Assembly (NCBI GenBank): GCA_041917055.1
Contig: JAYRYJ010000005.1
Coordinates: 62,001 to 126,000 of the forward strand
DNA length: 64,000 nucleotides
Direction: 5' to 3'
From: Pseudaquidulcibacter sp041917055
GTDB lineage: Bacteria; Pseudomonadota; Alphaproteobacteria; Caulobacterales; Aquidulcibacteraceae
Shown: positions 25,576-34,482 of the stretch, one piece after another
Layout of the letters: each line of letters begins with the position of its first letter
How positions within the stretch are numbered: the first letter of the stretch is position 1
The notes under the pieces: generated by a model
Seen by the model: only the letters and a program-made list of their open reading frames with translations
Database searches by the model: none
Told to the model about the DNA's origin: nothing
Translations under genes and position numbers: made by a program

Positions 25576-26447
25576 TATTTTGCTTTCTTAATTGGTATTA
25601 GAATAAGTTTGGAATTTTTGCCTTCACTGCCCGAGAGTAAATGCGCGCCATCAGGTGTAAGGGTCAAGGCTTCCGACTGTTTAATCTTTGGCGCATTTAG
25701 CAAAATCGGTTTCAGATTTTCATTTTGACCCTTAAAACCATTGATTTGAAAAATATTGCGATAGTCACGAAAATATATTGTATTATTGGAAAGTGTCGCG
25801 TCTGTAATCGAGCCAATCCCAAATTTAGGCGCATTATTTTTGATTTTTGCTTGCTGCGAAAGTTTGATATTTATGTATTTTTCCTTTGAAACCGGAATTG
25901 GCGCGCCGTAAACATTGATGTCCTTTTTACGATTTTCCCAATCTAGCTTTTCTATCAAATATAGATTTTTGCCGTCTTTGGTAATCAATAGGCTTTCGGC
26001 ATTATGCTTGCCGTCGGGATATTTAAAGATTAATGTTTGCGAAATTTTGGCCGATTTTGCGCCTTGCTTTGGCTCTATGATTATTTCAATTCTAATTGAA
26101 TCGCGAAAGCCTAAATTATCGCCAATGTCGCCAATATATATACATGCATCAGCAAAATTGCATTTTGCTGTTTGTATTGCCTCCCAATCCAAATTAAGCG
26201 CCCCATCAATATGAATCTGCCCGTAATCCTTACCGTCTGCACCCAAAAGATAGAGGTGAGGGGAATTCATACTATCATTATGGCCCCAATATTTTCCTGC
26301 ATTAATTAATGATGGTGCAAGGCCCGATAATTCATAGAGTTTGGGATTTTCAATTCTTCCCGATTTCCAAGCGGGTTTTGGCGCATCAAAACTGCTAATA
26401 ACCAAAATAGAAGCAATAAAAACTGGGAATTTGAACCAATTCATCAT
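25575..26447 (-). CDS. Secreted beta-propeller-like protein, unknown
   Basis: 290 residues with a hydrophobic N-terminus (FPVFIASILVISSFDAP), so exported or anchored. Conserved blocks LYELSGLAPS, YWGHNDSMNSPHLYLLGADG, NLDWEAIQTA and CIYIGDIGDN occur in a family of uncharacterised propeller-like proteins. C-terminal SEALTLTPDGAHLL is a blade-like repeat. It overlaps ribF by 4 bp upstream and the EamA gene by 1 bp downstream, so is firmly in this operon. No enzymatic function can be assigned. Confidence 0.65.
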   Translation of the reverse strand: MMNWFKFPVFIASILVISSFDAPKPAWKSGRIENPKLYELSGLAPSLINAGKYWGHNDSMNSPHLYLLGADGKDYGQIHIDGALNLDWEAIQTAKCNFADACIYIGDIGDNLGFRDSIRIEIIIEPKQGAKSAKISQTLIFKYPDGKHNAESLLITKDGKNLYLIEKLDWENRKKDINVYGAPIPVSKEKYINIKLSQQAKIKNNAPKFGIGSITDATLSNNTIYFRDYRNIFQINGFKGQNENLKPILLNAPKIKQSEALTLTPDGAHLLSGSEGKNSKLILIPIKKAK

Positions 26448-27370
26448 TCAATGCCAAAGAATGCGCGCGTGTTTGCGACATCCTTATGCATTTGTTCGAT
26501 TAGGGCATCAAGTGAGGGAAATTTTTCTTCACTGCGCAAATATTGATGAACTTCAACAAAAATATTTCTATCATAAATGTCGCCGTCAAAATCCAAAATA
26601 TGCGCCTCAAATAAAGGGTCACGCACGCCCGTGGTTGGTGTTCGCCCAAAATTGGCGACACCATAGCGCCAAGTTCTATCGCCAATATCGACCTTTACCG
26701 CATAAATCCCGAATTTCGGCTGTATTTGTTCATATAGTTTTAGATTAGCGGTCGGAAAACCCAATTGTCGCCCCAATTTCTGCCCATGTTCAACCACGCC
26801 CTCAATCATCCAAGCATGGCCCAATAAACTATTGGCAAGCGCGATTTCGCCATTTTGCAGCGCCTCGCGAATGCGGGTCGAGGAAATTCTTGAACCATTC
26901 GTATCTTCGATTGGCTCAATAATTTCAACTGCAATTCCGACTTTGTCGCATTCTGATTTAAGGAAATCAGCGTCACCTGCGCGGCCCTTGCCAAAGCGAA
27001 AATCATGCCCAACAATTATCGCCGACGGTGCAAAGCCTTTAATAACGACGTCATGAACAAATTCTGCGGCGCTTAAAGACGAAAATTCTTTGTCAAATTT
27101 AATGGTGAAAACAATATCTATATTGATTTCGCGCGCCAATCTTTCGGTCACCCGCTCAGTCGCTAAACGAATATTGTTTTTTTCGGTGGCGAAAAATAAT
27201 TTCGGGGGTGGTTCAAAAAGCAAAATTCCCAATTTCGCATCGGGCGATTTTGCGCGCGCGCGTTCCAATAGGGCTTTATGCCCTAAATGCAGACCATCAA
27301 AGGCGCCCATCGCAATGATTGCGCCTTTGATTTCATTTGGTGCTTCTTGAAAACCCGAAAAAACTTTCAT
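26444..27370 (-). CDS. ribF: Bifunctional riboflavin kinase / FAD synthetase
   Basis: Makes FMN from riboflavin and FAD from FMN. N-terminal nucleotidyltransferase: GAFDGLHLGHKALLERA (about residues 22-38) and the GHDFRFGKGRAGD substrate loop near 130. C-terminal riboflavin kinase: EGVVEHGQKLGRQLGFPTAN (about 195-214) and GVANFGRTPT. 308 residues, standard. Second gene of the leftward operon, 9 bp after the MaoC gene. Confidence 0.95.
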   Translation of the reverse strand: MKVFSGFQEAPNEIKGAIIAMGAFDGLHLGHKALLERARAKSPDAKLGILLFEPPPKLFFATEKNNIRLATERVTERLAREINIDIVFTIKFDKEFSSLSAAEFVHDVVIKGFAPSAIIVGHDFRFGKGRAGDADFLKSECDKVGIAVEIIEPIEDTNGSRISSTRIREALQNGEIALANSLLGHAWMIEGVVEHGQKLGRQLGFPTANLKLYEQIQPKFGIYAVKVDIGDRTWRYGVANFGRTPTTGVRDPLFEAHILDFDGDIYDRNIFVEVHQYLRSEEKFPSLDALIEQMHKDVANTRAFFGIE

Positions 27371-27379
27371 TTCATTCGC

Positions 27380-27808
27380 TTATGGATTTGGAACCATTAC
27401 AGTCGCATCGCCAGTAATGGCATTTTTGCCATTCAATATAGATGCAACTTCGAAAGTGACAAGGTTCTTTCTATCGTCTTTTTCTTTGACGGTAACGCGG
27501 GTGGTTACAGTTGAGCCGATTTTTACAGGTCGCATAAAACGCATATTTAGCGATACGAAAATACAGCCGGGGCCAGGGAAATGTGTGCCCAATGCCGCAG
27601 AGATAAAAGATGCAGTTAATGCACCATGAGCGATACATTCACCGAAGATTGTGGTTTTTGCATATTCCTCATCAAGGTGAAGTGGGTTTTTATCACCAGA
27701 AATTTCAGCGAACATAACAATGTCATGTGCAGTAATTTCCCGTTCAAATTCAAAGCTCTCGCCGAGAATTAGCTCGTCATAATAATATCCGCCGTGTGCA
27801 TTTGGCAT
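27380..27808 (-). CDS. MaoC-like (R)-specific enoyl-CoA hydratase
   Basis: Hot-dog-fold hydratase, 142 residues. The catalytic signature is intact: FAEISGDKNPLHLDEEYA then FGECIAHGALTASFI (about residues 33-70), containing Asp and His of the hydratase-2 motif. It hydrates trans-2-enoyl-CoA to the (R)-3-hydroxyacyl-CoA and could feed polyhydroxyalkanoate or fatty-acid pathways. First gene of the leftward operon, divergent from the cheY-like gene. Confidence 0.87.
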   Translation of the reverse strand: MPNAHGGYYYDELILGESFEFEREITAHDIVMFAEISGDKNPLHLDEEYAKTTIFGECIAHGALTASFISAALGTHFPGPGCIFVSLNMRFMRPVKIGSTVTTRVTVKEKDDRKNLVTFEVASILNGKNAITGDATVMVPNP

Positions 27809-27927
27809 TTTTTTTCCTTTTTTGCAGTTTGATTCACTTTTCTTTAGCGCCCTTCATATAAAATGGCATCATCATTTTGAAGTTAGCGGCAAAAAAGCCG
27901 CATATTGTGTGTGGGAGTATAGTAAAA

Positions 27928-28314
27928 ATGGCCGTTGATATGAGTGCACCGGTATTGGTTGTTGATGATTATCAAACAATGATACGTATTATCAGAAACC
28001 TTTTGAAACAATTAGGTTTTGAAAATATTGATGAAGCGACAGATGGCAAAGAAGCCTTGGACAAAATGCGCGGTAAAAAATATGGTTTGGTGATTTCCGA
28101 CTGGAACATGGAACCCATGACCGGTTACGAGCTTTTGCGTGAAGTTCGTGCAGACGAAATTCTTAAACCAACGCCATTTATTATGGTGACCGCAGAATCC
28201 AAAACCGAAAACGTAATTGCCGCAAAAAAAGCAGGCGTAAATAATTACATTGTTAAACCTTTCAATGCCCAAACCTTGAAAGCCAAAATCGCATCTGTTC
28301 TTGGTGATTTCTAA
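27928..28314 (+). CDS. CheY-like single-domain response regulator
   Basis: Receiver domain only. Acidic pair in VLVVDDYQTM, phospho-acceptor Asp58 in LVISDWNMEPMTG, Thr in MVTAES and Lys in YIVKPFNAQTL are all present, so phosphorylation-competent. The ATG at 27928 follows GGGAG; an ATG 12 bp later is possible. Next to the cheZ gene at 42 bp, suggesting this CheY is the direct phosphatase substrate and acts on the flagellar motor. Confidence 0.9.
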   Translation: MAVDMSAPVLVVDDYQTMIRIIRNLLKQLGFENIDEATDGKEALDKMRGKKYGLVISDWNMEPMTGYELLREVRADEILKPTPFIMVTAESKTENVIAAKKAGVNNYIVKPFNAQTLKAKIASVLGDF

Positions 28315-28356
28315 TCCGCCGAAAACTTCTAACTATAATAAATAACGGGGATTAAA

Positions 28357-29034
28357 ATGGCTGCACCAGAAGTAGTTGTAAGGGTTAAAGAAGCCCTAAG
28401 CCGATTAAAAGAGGCGGATTTAAAAGATCCACGTCTTGGCGAAGTTCTTAGCTTGGCATCGCAAATGTCAGACGCAATGATGGCATTTTTCGGCTCTATG
28501 GATAGTTCGCTTTATGGTGAATTGCGTTATCTTTCGGCATATATTCAGCGCACACGCAGTGAAATTGCGGCTTTGCGTCCGAATGATATTAAGAATGACG
28601 GGATTCCAACTGCCGGTGCGGAATTAGAGGCGATTGTTGCCAATACTGCGGATGCCACACACCGCATTATGGAAGCAGCAGAAAGCGTTATGACTGCCGA
28701 CGGCACCGACATAAATAAATATCAAGCCTTTGTTTGCGATAAAATGATGGAAATTTTTGAAGCCTGCTCATTCCAAGATATTACCGGACAGCGCGTTAAA
28801 AAAGTTGTCGATACTTTGACCCATATTGAAAATCGCATTGACCGCTTTGCAAAAGTTATGGGTGTCGAAGACGCTGAGCACGAAATTACAGACGAAGAAA
28901 AGCGCAAAAAAGACTTGCTTCTGAATGGGCCGGCATTGAATGGGCCCGAGGTTAAGCAAGACGATATTGATGCAATGTTTAGCGAAGGCGGCGCATCAAT
29001 GGATCAAGACGCATTGGACGCTTTATTCGATTAA
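28357..29034 (+). CDS. cheZ: CheZ-type phosphatase of phospho-CheY
   Basis: Dephosphorylates CheY-P to reset the flagellar motor. Long helical N-terminus, then the active-site motif SFQDITGQRVKKVVDTL (about residues 139-155), containing the essential Asp and Gln. Acidic linker, then two copies of a short C-terminal motif, QDDIDAMF and QDALDALF, the second being the extreme C-terminus. The C-terminal helix of CheZ docks on CheY, so two copies may raise affinity. 225 residues. Terminator follows at 29066. Confidence 0.88.
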   Translation: MAAPEVVVRVKEALSRLKEADLKDPRLGEVLSLASQMSDAMMAFFGSMDSSLYGELRYLSAYIQRTRSEIAALRPNDIKNDGIPTAGAELEAIVANTADATHRIMEAAESVMTADGTDINKYQAFVCDKMMEIFEACSFQDITGQRVKKVVDTLTHIENRIDRFAKVMGVEDAEHEITDEEKRKKDLLLNGPALNGPEVKQDDIDAMFSEGGASMDQDALDALFD

Positions 29035-29065
29035 ATGTTTTGGTGGGGGAACGGGTTTAAAACCC

Positions 29066-29097
29066 AAATGCCGTCGTGTGAAAACACGGCGGCATTT
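29066..29097 (+). terminator. Intrinsic terminator after cheZ
   Basis: Stem AAATGCCGTCGTGT / ACACGGCGGCATTT, loop GAAA, one G-U pair, then TTT and G. Ends the cheY-cheZ transcript. Confidence 0.85.
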
Positions 29098-29192
29098 TTT
29101 GTAACAGATTGCATAAATTTTTTTCGTGACAAAAACTGACGCCTGTGTCATAAATTTGCATAAATGCGGATTTATCCTAAGGCGGGCACAGA

Positions 29193-29846
29193 ATGACATT
29201 TAAAGATTTCCATTATCCAACAATTTGGGCGCGGCGCGCAGATTTGATTGTGCATATTGTCGGCCTTGCATTGGCGCTGTTCGGCGGCGGCGTTGCCCTT
29301 GGGATTTCGGTTTCGCACGGTCTAATCGGCAAAGTTGCGGCAATTTCGATTTATTCTTTCGGAATGGTGGCAATGTTATCTTTTTCAATGGCCTATAATT
29401 TTGCGGCCGAAAAGTTTCAGCCATTTTTGCGCCGTCTTGATCACGCCGGAATTTTCCTAATGATTGCAGCTTCTTATACGCCATTTACGACACAGGCATT
29501 GACTGGAAATTGGGCAATTGCCATGACGTCAATTGTTTGGGTTATTGCGGGAATTGGCATTTTCGGCAAAGTTTTCCTTCCAGGGATTGGCAAGTTTTTT
29601 TGGGTTTTGATGTATCTGGGTCTTGGTTGGCTTGCGGTGGTTGCCATCAAGCCGATGTCGGCGGGCCTTAATTTGCCATCGGTGATTTTTTTAGCGTCGG
29701 GCGGTTTGGTTTATACAATCGGCGTCATTTTCTATATGATGAAAAAACTTAAATTCCGCCGCGCAATTTGGCATGGGCACGTAATAACCGCCGCCGCTTT
29801 GCATTATATTGCGATACTTACAGGTGTTGTTTTGGTTGTGAATTAA
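29193..29846 (+). CDS. Hemolysin III / PAQR family membrane protein
   Basis: 217 residues, seven hydrophobic helices. The PAQR-type metal-site elements are visible: MLSFSMAYNF near residue 65, LRRLDHAGIFLMIAASYTPF at about 80-99, and HGHVITAAALHYIAIL near the C-terminus with the two histidines. Despite the name, function in non-pathogens is unknown; hydrolase activity or membrane homeostasis is suspected. Confidence 0.9.
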   Translation: MTFKDFHYPTIWARRADLIVHIVGLALALFGGGVALGISVSHGLIGKVAAISIYSFGMVAMLSFSMAYNFAAEKFQPFLRRLDHAGIFLMIAASYTPFTTQALTGNWAIAMTSIVWVIAGIGIFGKVFLPGIGKFFWVLMYLGLGWLAVVAIKPMSAGLNLPSVIFLASGGLVYTIGVIFYMMKKLKFRRAIWHGHVITAAALHYIAILTGVVLVVN

Positions 29847-29935
29847 ACAGCTCACGTATTTTCGCAAAATATCATTTTGTCGCAATTGCCAAAGGCCGCA
29901 ATCTGTGTTTTGGTTGGTTTCGTAAAAGGCTAATC

Positions 29936-30277
29936 ATGTATTGGAAAGATGAAGAAGACTCGCGGCGGAAGTTATTTGGCTTTTTGCTTCGGCATTTGGC
30001 GATTGGGGTTTTCTTTGGCTGGTTGATTCTTAGCATTTTTCTTTGGCTTGATGTCGCGGGTTTGCGAACTTTGGCGCGCGTCAATCATCTTGAATTTATT
30101 GTTTTTCCGCTTTTATATATTTTTTTCGCTATAACCTTTGGCTCGGTCGGAATGGGCATTGGCATTATGGGTCTTAATGACGACGATGATGACAATGATA
30201 AAGGTATGAAAATCAAGATTTTACCTGATTTCACGCATCTTAAGCCCGCGCGGCAATCTGCTTCGCTTAAAAAATAG
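29936..30277 (+). CDS. Small two-helix membrane protein, unknown
   Basis: 113 residues. N-terminal basic-acidic MYWKDEEDSRRKL, helix 1 LLRHLAIGVFFGWLILSIFL, helix 2 FIVFPLLYIFFAITFGSVGM, then an aspartate-rich stretch NDDDDDNDK and a basic tail. The start at 29936 was chosen after AAAGG. It overlaps nothing and lies 89 bp after the hemolysin III gene on the same strand. No family recognised. Confidence 0.65.
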   Translation: MYWKDEEDSRRKLFGFLLRHLAIGVFFGWLILSIFLWLDVAGLRTLARVNHLEFIVFPLLYIFFAITFGSVGMGIGIMGLNDDDDDNDKGMKIKILPDFTHLKPARQSASLKK

Positions 30278-30331
30278 GCCGCCACAAATCTGCCAAATTC
30301 GCTAATTATTTAACGCCTCAAAGGGGTAATT

Positions 30332-30874
30332 ATGATTAAGAATTTGAATTTTTGGCTATTTATAGGTCTCACAACTTTGATTTCATCTTTTGCTAGCGCG
30401 CAAACCGATGAATTGGGCGCAAATCCTACGGCCTTCAAAAGCGAGGAAATCAAAAAAGATTATGAGAGTTTTATGTGGCGCTTTGGCGATATAATGTCCG
30501 ATATGGTTTATTATAATAATGAAAAATCCGCCAAGGATTTAGTTTTGGTTTGCGGATTCTATAATGATTCAAAAAACCACAATAGCTTCCCTAAATGGGC
30601 CAATGACGGTATTTCAGACTTGTGCAAATATTCGAAAACCATGGAAAATCTTTTGGTGAAGGACAAAAAGCCAATTGGTAAAGGCCATTGCAAAGAATTG
30701 GCGCGCGCAATTGGCGCGTTTGAAGCCAATGTAAATTCGCCTGAATTTGTTGAAACCAAGAAATGGTCAGATCATGCATTGTTTTATATGAAAAAACTGC
30801 ATAAATCGAGTTTCACCCATTCTTGGAGCGGTGGTTGGTGGGGGCCTGATTCTTATCGCTATGAATGCGAATAA
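30332..30874 (+). CDS. Secreted protein, unknown
   Basis: 180 residues with a signal peptide (LNFWLFIGLTTLISSFASAQ). The mature part is largely helical, has three cysteines (VCGFYN, LCKYSK, HCKELA) that may form a disulfide, and ends with an aromatic WSGGWWGPDSYRYECE. An AAAGGGG site precedes the ATG. Periplasmic location expected; no domain recognised. Confidence 0.65.
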   Translation: MIKNLNFWLFIGLTTLISSFASAQTDELGANPTAFKSEEIKKDYESFMWRFGDIMSDMVYYNNEKSAKDLVLVCGFYNDSKNHNSFPKWANDGISDLCKYSKTMENLLVKDKKPIGKGHCKELARAIGAFEANVNSPEFVETKKWSDHALFYMKKLHKSSFTHSWSGGWWGPDSYRYECE

Positions 30875-30931
30875 GGGCTGTTTTTGTCATTACGAATCGC
30901 GCCAAATATTATTCTTGTTTGGGGGCGTTAA

Positions 30932-31474
30932 GTGCAAAAACCATTTGGAACTTTTGGCAAGAAAAAAGAATTTGAAACCGTCGATAGCGAAATTGTTGGC
31001 GTAAAGCCCAAAGATATTCGCCCGATTATTGCGGTTACGAAACTGCCGCATTTTGGCGATTTGCCTATGCCTGCTTATGAAACACCGCAATCTGCAGGAA
31101 TGGATATGCGCGCGGCAATCGCCGAAGACGAAATTATCGAGCTTTTGCCCGGTCGTCGCGCACTAGTGCCCACTGGTTTGAAAATCGCTTTGCCGCCAAA
31201 TTTTGAGGCCCAAATCAGGCCGCGTTCCGGTCTTGCTTTGAAAAATGGTATTACCTGCCTCAATAGCCCGGGAACTATTGATGCCGATTATCGCGGTGAA
31301 GTTGGGATTATTTTGATAAATCACGGCTGGGAAACCTTCAAAATTCGCCGCGGTGATAGAATTGCCCAAATGGTAATCGCCCCCGTGACCCAAGCGGTTT
31401 GGATGGAGGCCGAGGCATTAGACGAAACCGAGCGTGGGGAAGGTGGTTTTGGCTCAACGGGTGTGGCGGGCTAA
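30932..31474 (+). CDS. dut: dUTP diphosphatase
   Basis: Hydrolyses dUTP to dUMP and pyrophosphate. All five trimeric dUTPase motifs are present: AGMDMRA (1), PRSGLALKNG (2), GTIDADYRGEV (3), RGDRIAQMVI (4), RGEGGFGSTG (5, C-terminal). GTG start after GGGGG; about 30 extra N-terminal residues precede the core, longer than usual. In many alphaproteobacteria dut is next to coaBC/ubiB/ubiE; here those ubi genes lie 15 kb away, so the group is split. It ends 2 bp before the next gene. Confidence 0.92.
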   Translation: MQKPFGTFGKKKEFETVDSEIVGVKPKDIRPIIAVTKLPHFGDLPMPAYETPQSAGMDMRAAIAEDEIIELLPGRRALVPTGLKIALPPNFEAQIRPRSGLALKNGITCLNSPGTIDADYRGEVGIILINHGWETFKIRRGDRIAQMVIAPVTQAVWMEAEALDETERGEGGFGSTGVAG

Positions 31475-31476
31475 AA

Positions 31477-31689
31477 ATGGCAATGGATTTTGATACATAT
31501 ATGGCAGGTGTTGAAACCAAAACCGGCAAGAATTGGCGTGAGTTTTTGGCAATTTTGAAGGACGCGGGATTTGCAAAAAAAGGCACAACCGCAACCATGG
31601 TAAAGAACTATTTGGCAGAGCAATATGGAATTGGCCACGGACATGCTATGGGGATTTGGCGCTATTTCAAAAATGCGGTCGAACAATAG
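31477..31689 (+). CDS. DUF4287 domain-containing protein
   Basis: 70 residues, matching DUF4287: MDFDTYMAGVETKTGKNWRE then AEQYGIGHGHAMGIWRYFK. Small helical protein, function unknown. ATG 2 bp after the dut stop, so translationally coupled to dut. Confidence 0.82.
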   Translation: MAMDFDTYMAGVETKTGKNWREFLAILKDAGFAKKGTTATMVKNYLAEQYGIGHGHAMGIWRYFKNAVEQ

Positions 31690-31697
31690 AAAATAAA

Positions 31698-33251
31698 TCA
31701 AAGATAGGCTTTACTTGGTGTTTGCGTCATTTTACCCACTTCTTCCATCGGGTCGGTGCGCCTATATGCCAAGGCTTCGGCGATATGGATGCGCCTAATC
31801 GCGTCTTTACCATCTAAATCGGCAATTGTGCGCGCAACTTTCAAGGTGCGGTGATAGGCGCGCGCCGACAGACCCATTTTTTCGGCAGCTTTGGTCAAAA
31901 GATTGCGTCCGTCCAAATCCGGTTCAGCGTATTTATCAAGAAGAGCGCCCGAAATTACATTATTGAGGCGCGGATTTATGTCGATTGACCCATATCTTTC
32001 TTCTTGCATTTCGCGCGCCATCAAGACCCGCGCCGCGACTTCTTTTGTGCCTTCTTGGGCAATGGGTTGGGATAGGTCGCATACCGAAACAGCGGGCAAA
32101 TCAATTTGAATATCAATTCTATCTAAAAGTGGCCCCGAAATCCGGCTTTGATATTGCGCCATGCATTTTGGTGCCTTGCCACAAGTTCGCCCATTTGGTG
32201 CCCCGCACCGACAAGGATTCATAGCGGCAATTAATTGGAAACGCGCAGGGTAGGTGATATGGCGATTGGCACGCGCCACCACAACTTCACCGGTTTCCAA
32301 TGGTTGGCGTAAGGCGTCCAATGCTTGGACACCAAATTCCGGCAATTCATCAAGAAATAAAACGCCATGATGGGCAAGGGAAACCTCCCCCGGTTTTGCT
32401 TTATTTCCGCCGCCGGTTAGGGCCGCCATTGAAGCTGAATGATGTGGCGCGCGAAATGGGCGTGTTCGGTTTAATGTGCCTTTTGCCAAAGCACCCGCCA
32501 CCGAATGAATCATCGAAACTTCAAGCAATTCGCGTGCATTAAGTGGCGGTAAAATCCCTGGCAATCTTTGTGCAAGCATGGATTTACCCGCGCCCGGTGG
32601 CCCCGCCATTAGGAGATTATGCCCGCCCGCAGCGGCGACCTCAAGCGCGCGTTTTGCTTGCTCCTGACCACGCACGTCTTTTAAATCTAGGGCGAAATTA
32701 TCTTCCATTAACTCACCCGCTTTGGCAGGGGCGATAATTTCAAGCCCGCGAATTTGGTTTATCATCGCCATTAAAGACGTAACACCAATGACCTTACCGC
32801 CCGACCAAGCCGCTTCCGGCGCAGCAGTTTGCGGGCAAACAAAGGTCAAGCCTTCTTCATTGGCGGCAATAGCGGCAGGCAATGCACCGGCAATCGGCAG
32901 CCACGAACCGTCAAGTGCCAATTCACCCATACATGCTAAATTATCCAAAGCGTCAAGGGGAATAATCCCCATTTGCGCCAAAACCGCCAAAGCAATCGGC
33001 GCGTCATAATGCGAACCCTCTTTCGGCAAATCGGCGGGTGAAAGGTTCACGACAACCCGCATCAATGGCAAGGCAAGGCCAATTGCGGCAAATGCCGAAC
33101 GAACCCGCTCGCGGCTTTCACCCACGGCTTTATCGGCTAATCCGACGATTGCAAAATAGGGGTTTGCCCCAGCCTCAGTAATTTGAACCTGCACATCAAC
33201 ACGTCGTGCGCGGGCGCCGTCAAAGGCATAAGTAACAATTTTCGCGACCAT
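31698..33251 (-). CDS. comM: ComM/YifB family Mg-chelatase-like AAA+ ATPase
   Basis: AAA+ helicase-like ATPase that in naturally competent bacteria drives branch migration during recombination of incoming DNA. N-terminal Lon-like region: ESRERVRSAFAAIG and VNLSPADLPKEGSHYDAPIA. ATPase: Walker A AGPPGAGKSMLAQRLPGILP (about residues 216-235), Walker B LFLDELPEF, the zinc-like CRCGAPNGRTC segment, and a C-terminal Mg-chelatase subunit. 517 residues, normal. The gene is single, converging on the dut/DUF4287 pair. Confidence 0.93.
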   Translation of the reverse strand: MVAKIVTYAFDGARARRVDVQVQITEAGANPYFAIVGLADKAVGESRERVRSAFAAIGLALPLMRVVVNLSPADLPKEGSHYDAPIALAVLAQMGIIPLDALDNLACMGELALDGSWLPIAGALPAAIAANEEGLTFVCPQTAAPEAAWSGGKVIGVTSLMAMINQIRGLEIIAPAKAGELMEDNFALDLKDVRGQEQAKRALEVAAAGGHNLLMAGPPGAGKSMLAQRLPGILPPLNARELLEVSMIHSVAGALAKGTLNRTRPFRAPHHSASMAALTGGGNKAKPGEVSLAHHGVLFLDELPEFGVQALDALRQPLETGEVVVARANRHITYPARFQLIAAMNPCRCGAPNGRTCGKAPKCMAQYQSRISGPLLDRIDIQIDLPAVSVCDLSQPIAQEGTKEVAARVLMAREMQEERYGSIDINPRLNNVISGALLDKYAEPDLDGRNLLTKAAEKMGLSARAYHRTLKVARTIADLDGKDAIRRIHIAEALAYRRTDPMEEVGKMTQTPSKAYL

Positions 33252-33374
33252 TCACGCCCCCAATTGTTTCGCATCCGAAATTTCCACACCCCTGAGTCGG
33301 AATTGAATATAGAGGGAACAATAACAGAACATAAAAAGAACGCAAGTAAAATCTTCGCGTTATGGTTTAATTTT

Positions 33375-33809
33375 TCAGTTCAGGTCCTCAATCCCGCCTA
33401 AATCAAGGGATTGCTCTGTATCGTCTTCACCTTTTGCAAGTTTTACGCGCGCATCACGAGCGAGTTTTTCATATTTACCGCGAAACTCGTCTAAAGTTTC
33501 TTCTTCTAATTCTTCAAGATCCAACAATGCATTATGCGCGCCTTTGGTGGCGCGAATTAATTCATCAAGTTTTATCTGAATGGCTTCGGTGTCGCGGTTT
33601 TGTTGGTTTTGGATTAAGAATACCATCAGAAAAGTTATAATGGTCGTTCCCGTATTAATCACCAATTGCCAAGTATCGGAAAAATGAAAAATCGGCCCCG
33701 TAATTATCCAAATTAGTATGGTTGCCAAAGCCAAAGTGAAAACAATGGGTTTTCCGGTAAATTTTGCGGCATTTTTGGCGATTTTGGAATAAAGCGAAGA
33801 CTGTTTCAT
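33375..33809 (-). CDS. Low-affinity iron permease family protein
   Basis: 144 residues. Two hydrophobic helices (IVFTLALATILIWIITGPIF and INTGTTIITFLMVFLIQ), the family signature IQNQQNRDTEAIQIKLDELI, and an acidic C-terminal coiled region. The PF04120 family is named after a low-affinity iron uptake protein of yeast; bacterial members are not proven transporters. Lies 35 bp downstream of the anti-sigma gene on the same strand. Confidence 0.82.
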   Translation of the reverse strand: MKQSSLYSKIAKNAAKFTGKPIVFTLALATILIWIITGPIFHFSDTWQLVINTGTTIITFLMVFLIQNQQNRDTEAIQIKLDELIRATKGAHNALLDLEELEEETLDEFRGKYEKLARDARVKLAKGEDDTEQSLDLGGIEDLN

Positions 33810-33843
33810 TATTCCATTTAACTCAAAAACGCTGCAAAATAAA

Positions 33844-34482
33844 TTACCATTTTAAACGCGTTCCAAATGCAGCGCCAATCGCGCCAATTGCCGTAATCGG
33901 GATTATATAGCAGGTAAGATAATAGATCGCGCCGTCCATATTGCAATGGAATGAATAGGCAAATGCACTTATTGCACCGCTTAAAATGCCCGCTGCAAAA
34001 CCCAATAAAATCGGGCGATTTGATGCAGTATTTTTAATCCAAAACTGCCATATTGCGCCCAAAATCGCGACCCCGCCAATGACAATAATAGAAAGGCATG
34101 ACGCCCATCCGCCAAAATTCGTATGCGTAATTTCATGCCCTAAATTCGAAACCGGAATTTGCAAATAAAACTGTGCCGCAACAATCAAAAAGACGATTGC
34201 GAAAGGAATCATATGAAAAATTCGCGAATTATTATTGGGCCGCGATAAAGTGAACACCAAGATTAATGCACCAATAAGTGCAATCAACAAAGCCCCACTT
34301 TTCCAAAACATTGTTCCATTTGCCATTGCATCGGCAAAATCGGCACGGATGCCAAGTGTGGCAAAGACCCATGCAAAAACGGCAACTCCACCAAACGCGC
34401 ATAAAATCGCAAACATCCAATTTCTAAGCGGTTTCGCGGGCTTTAAATCTAATACCAATTGATCAATAAAAGGGTCAATCAT
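33844..34482 (-). CDS. nrsF: NrsF-type (DUF1109) anti-sigma factor
   Basis: Six-helix inner-membrane protein of 212 residues that holds an ECF sigma factor inactive. Recognised by its helices and by IDQLVLDLKPAKPLR at the N-terminus, the FAIVFLIVAAQF segment, and SAFAYSFHCNMDGAIYYLTC near the C-terminus. Family paralogues respond to heavy metals or oxidative stress through paired cysteines; here cysteines occur at ILCAF, ASCLS, FHCNM and LTCY. Overlaps the sigma gene by 8 bp. Confidence 0.82.
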   Translation of the reverse strand: MIDPFIDQLVLDLKPAKPLRNWMFAILCAFGGVAVFAWVFATLGIRADFADAMANGTMFWKSGALLIALIGALILVFTLSRPNNNSRIFHMIPFAIVFLIVAAQFYLQIPVSNLGHEITHTNFGGWASCLSIIVIGGVAILGAIWQFWIKNTASNRPILLGFAAGILSGAISAFAYSFHCNMDGAIYYLTCYIIPITAIGAIGAAFGTRLKW

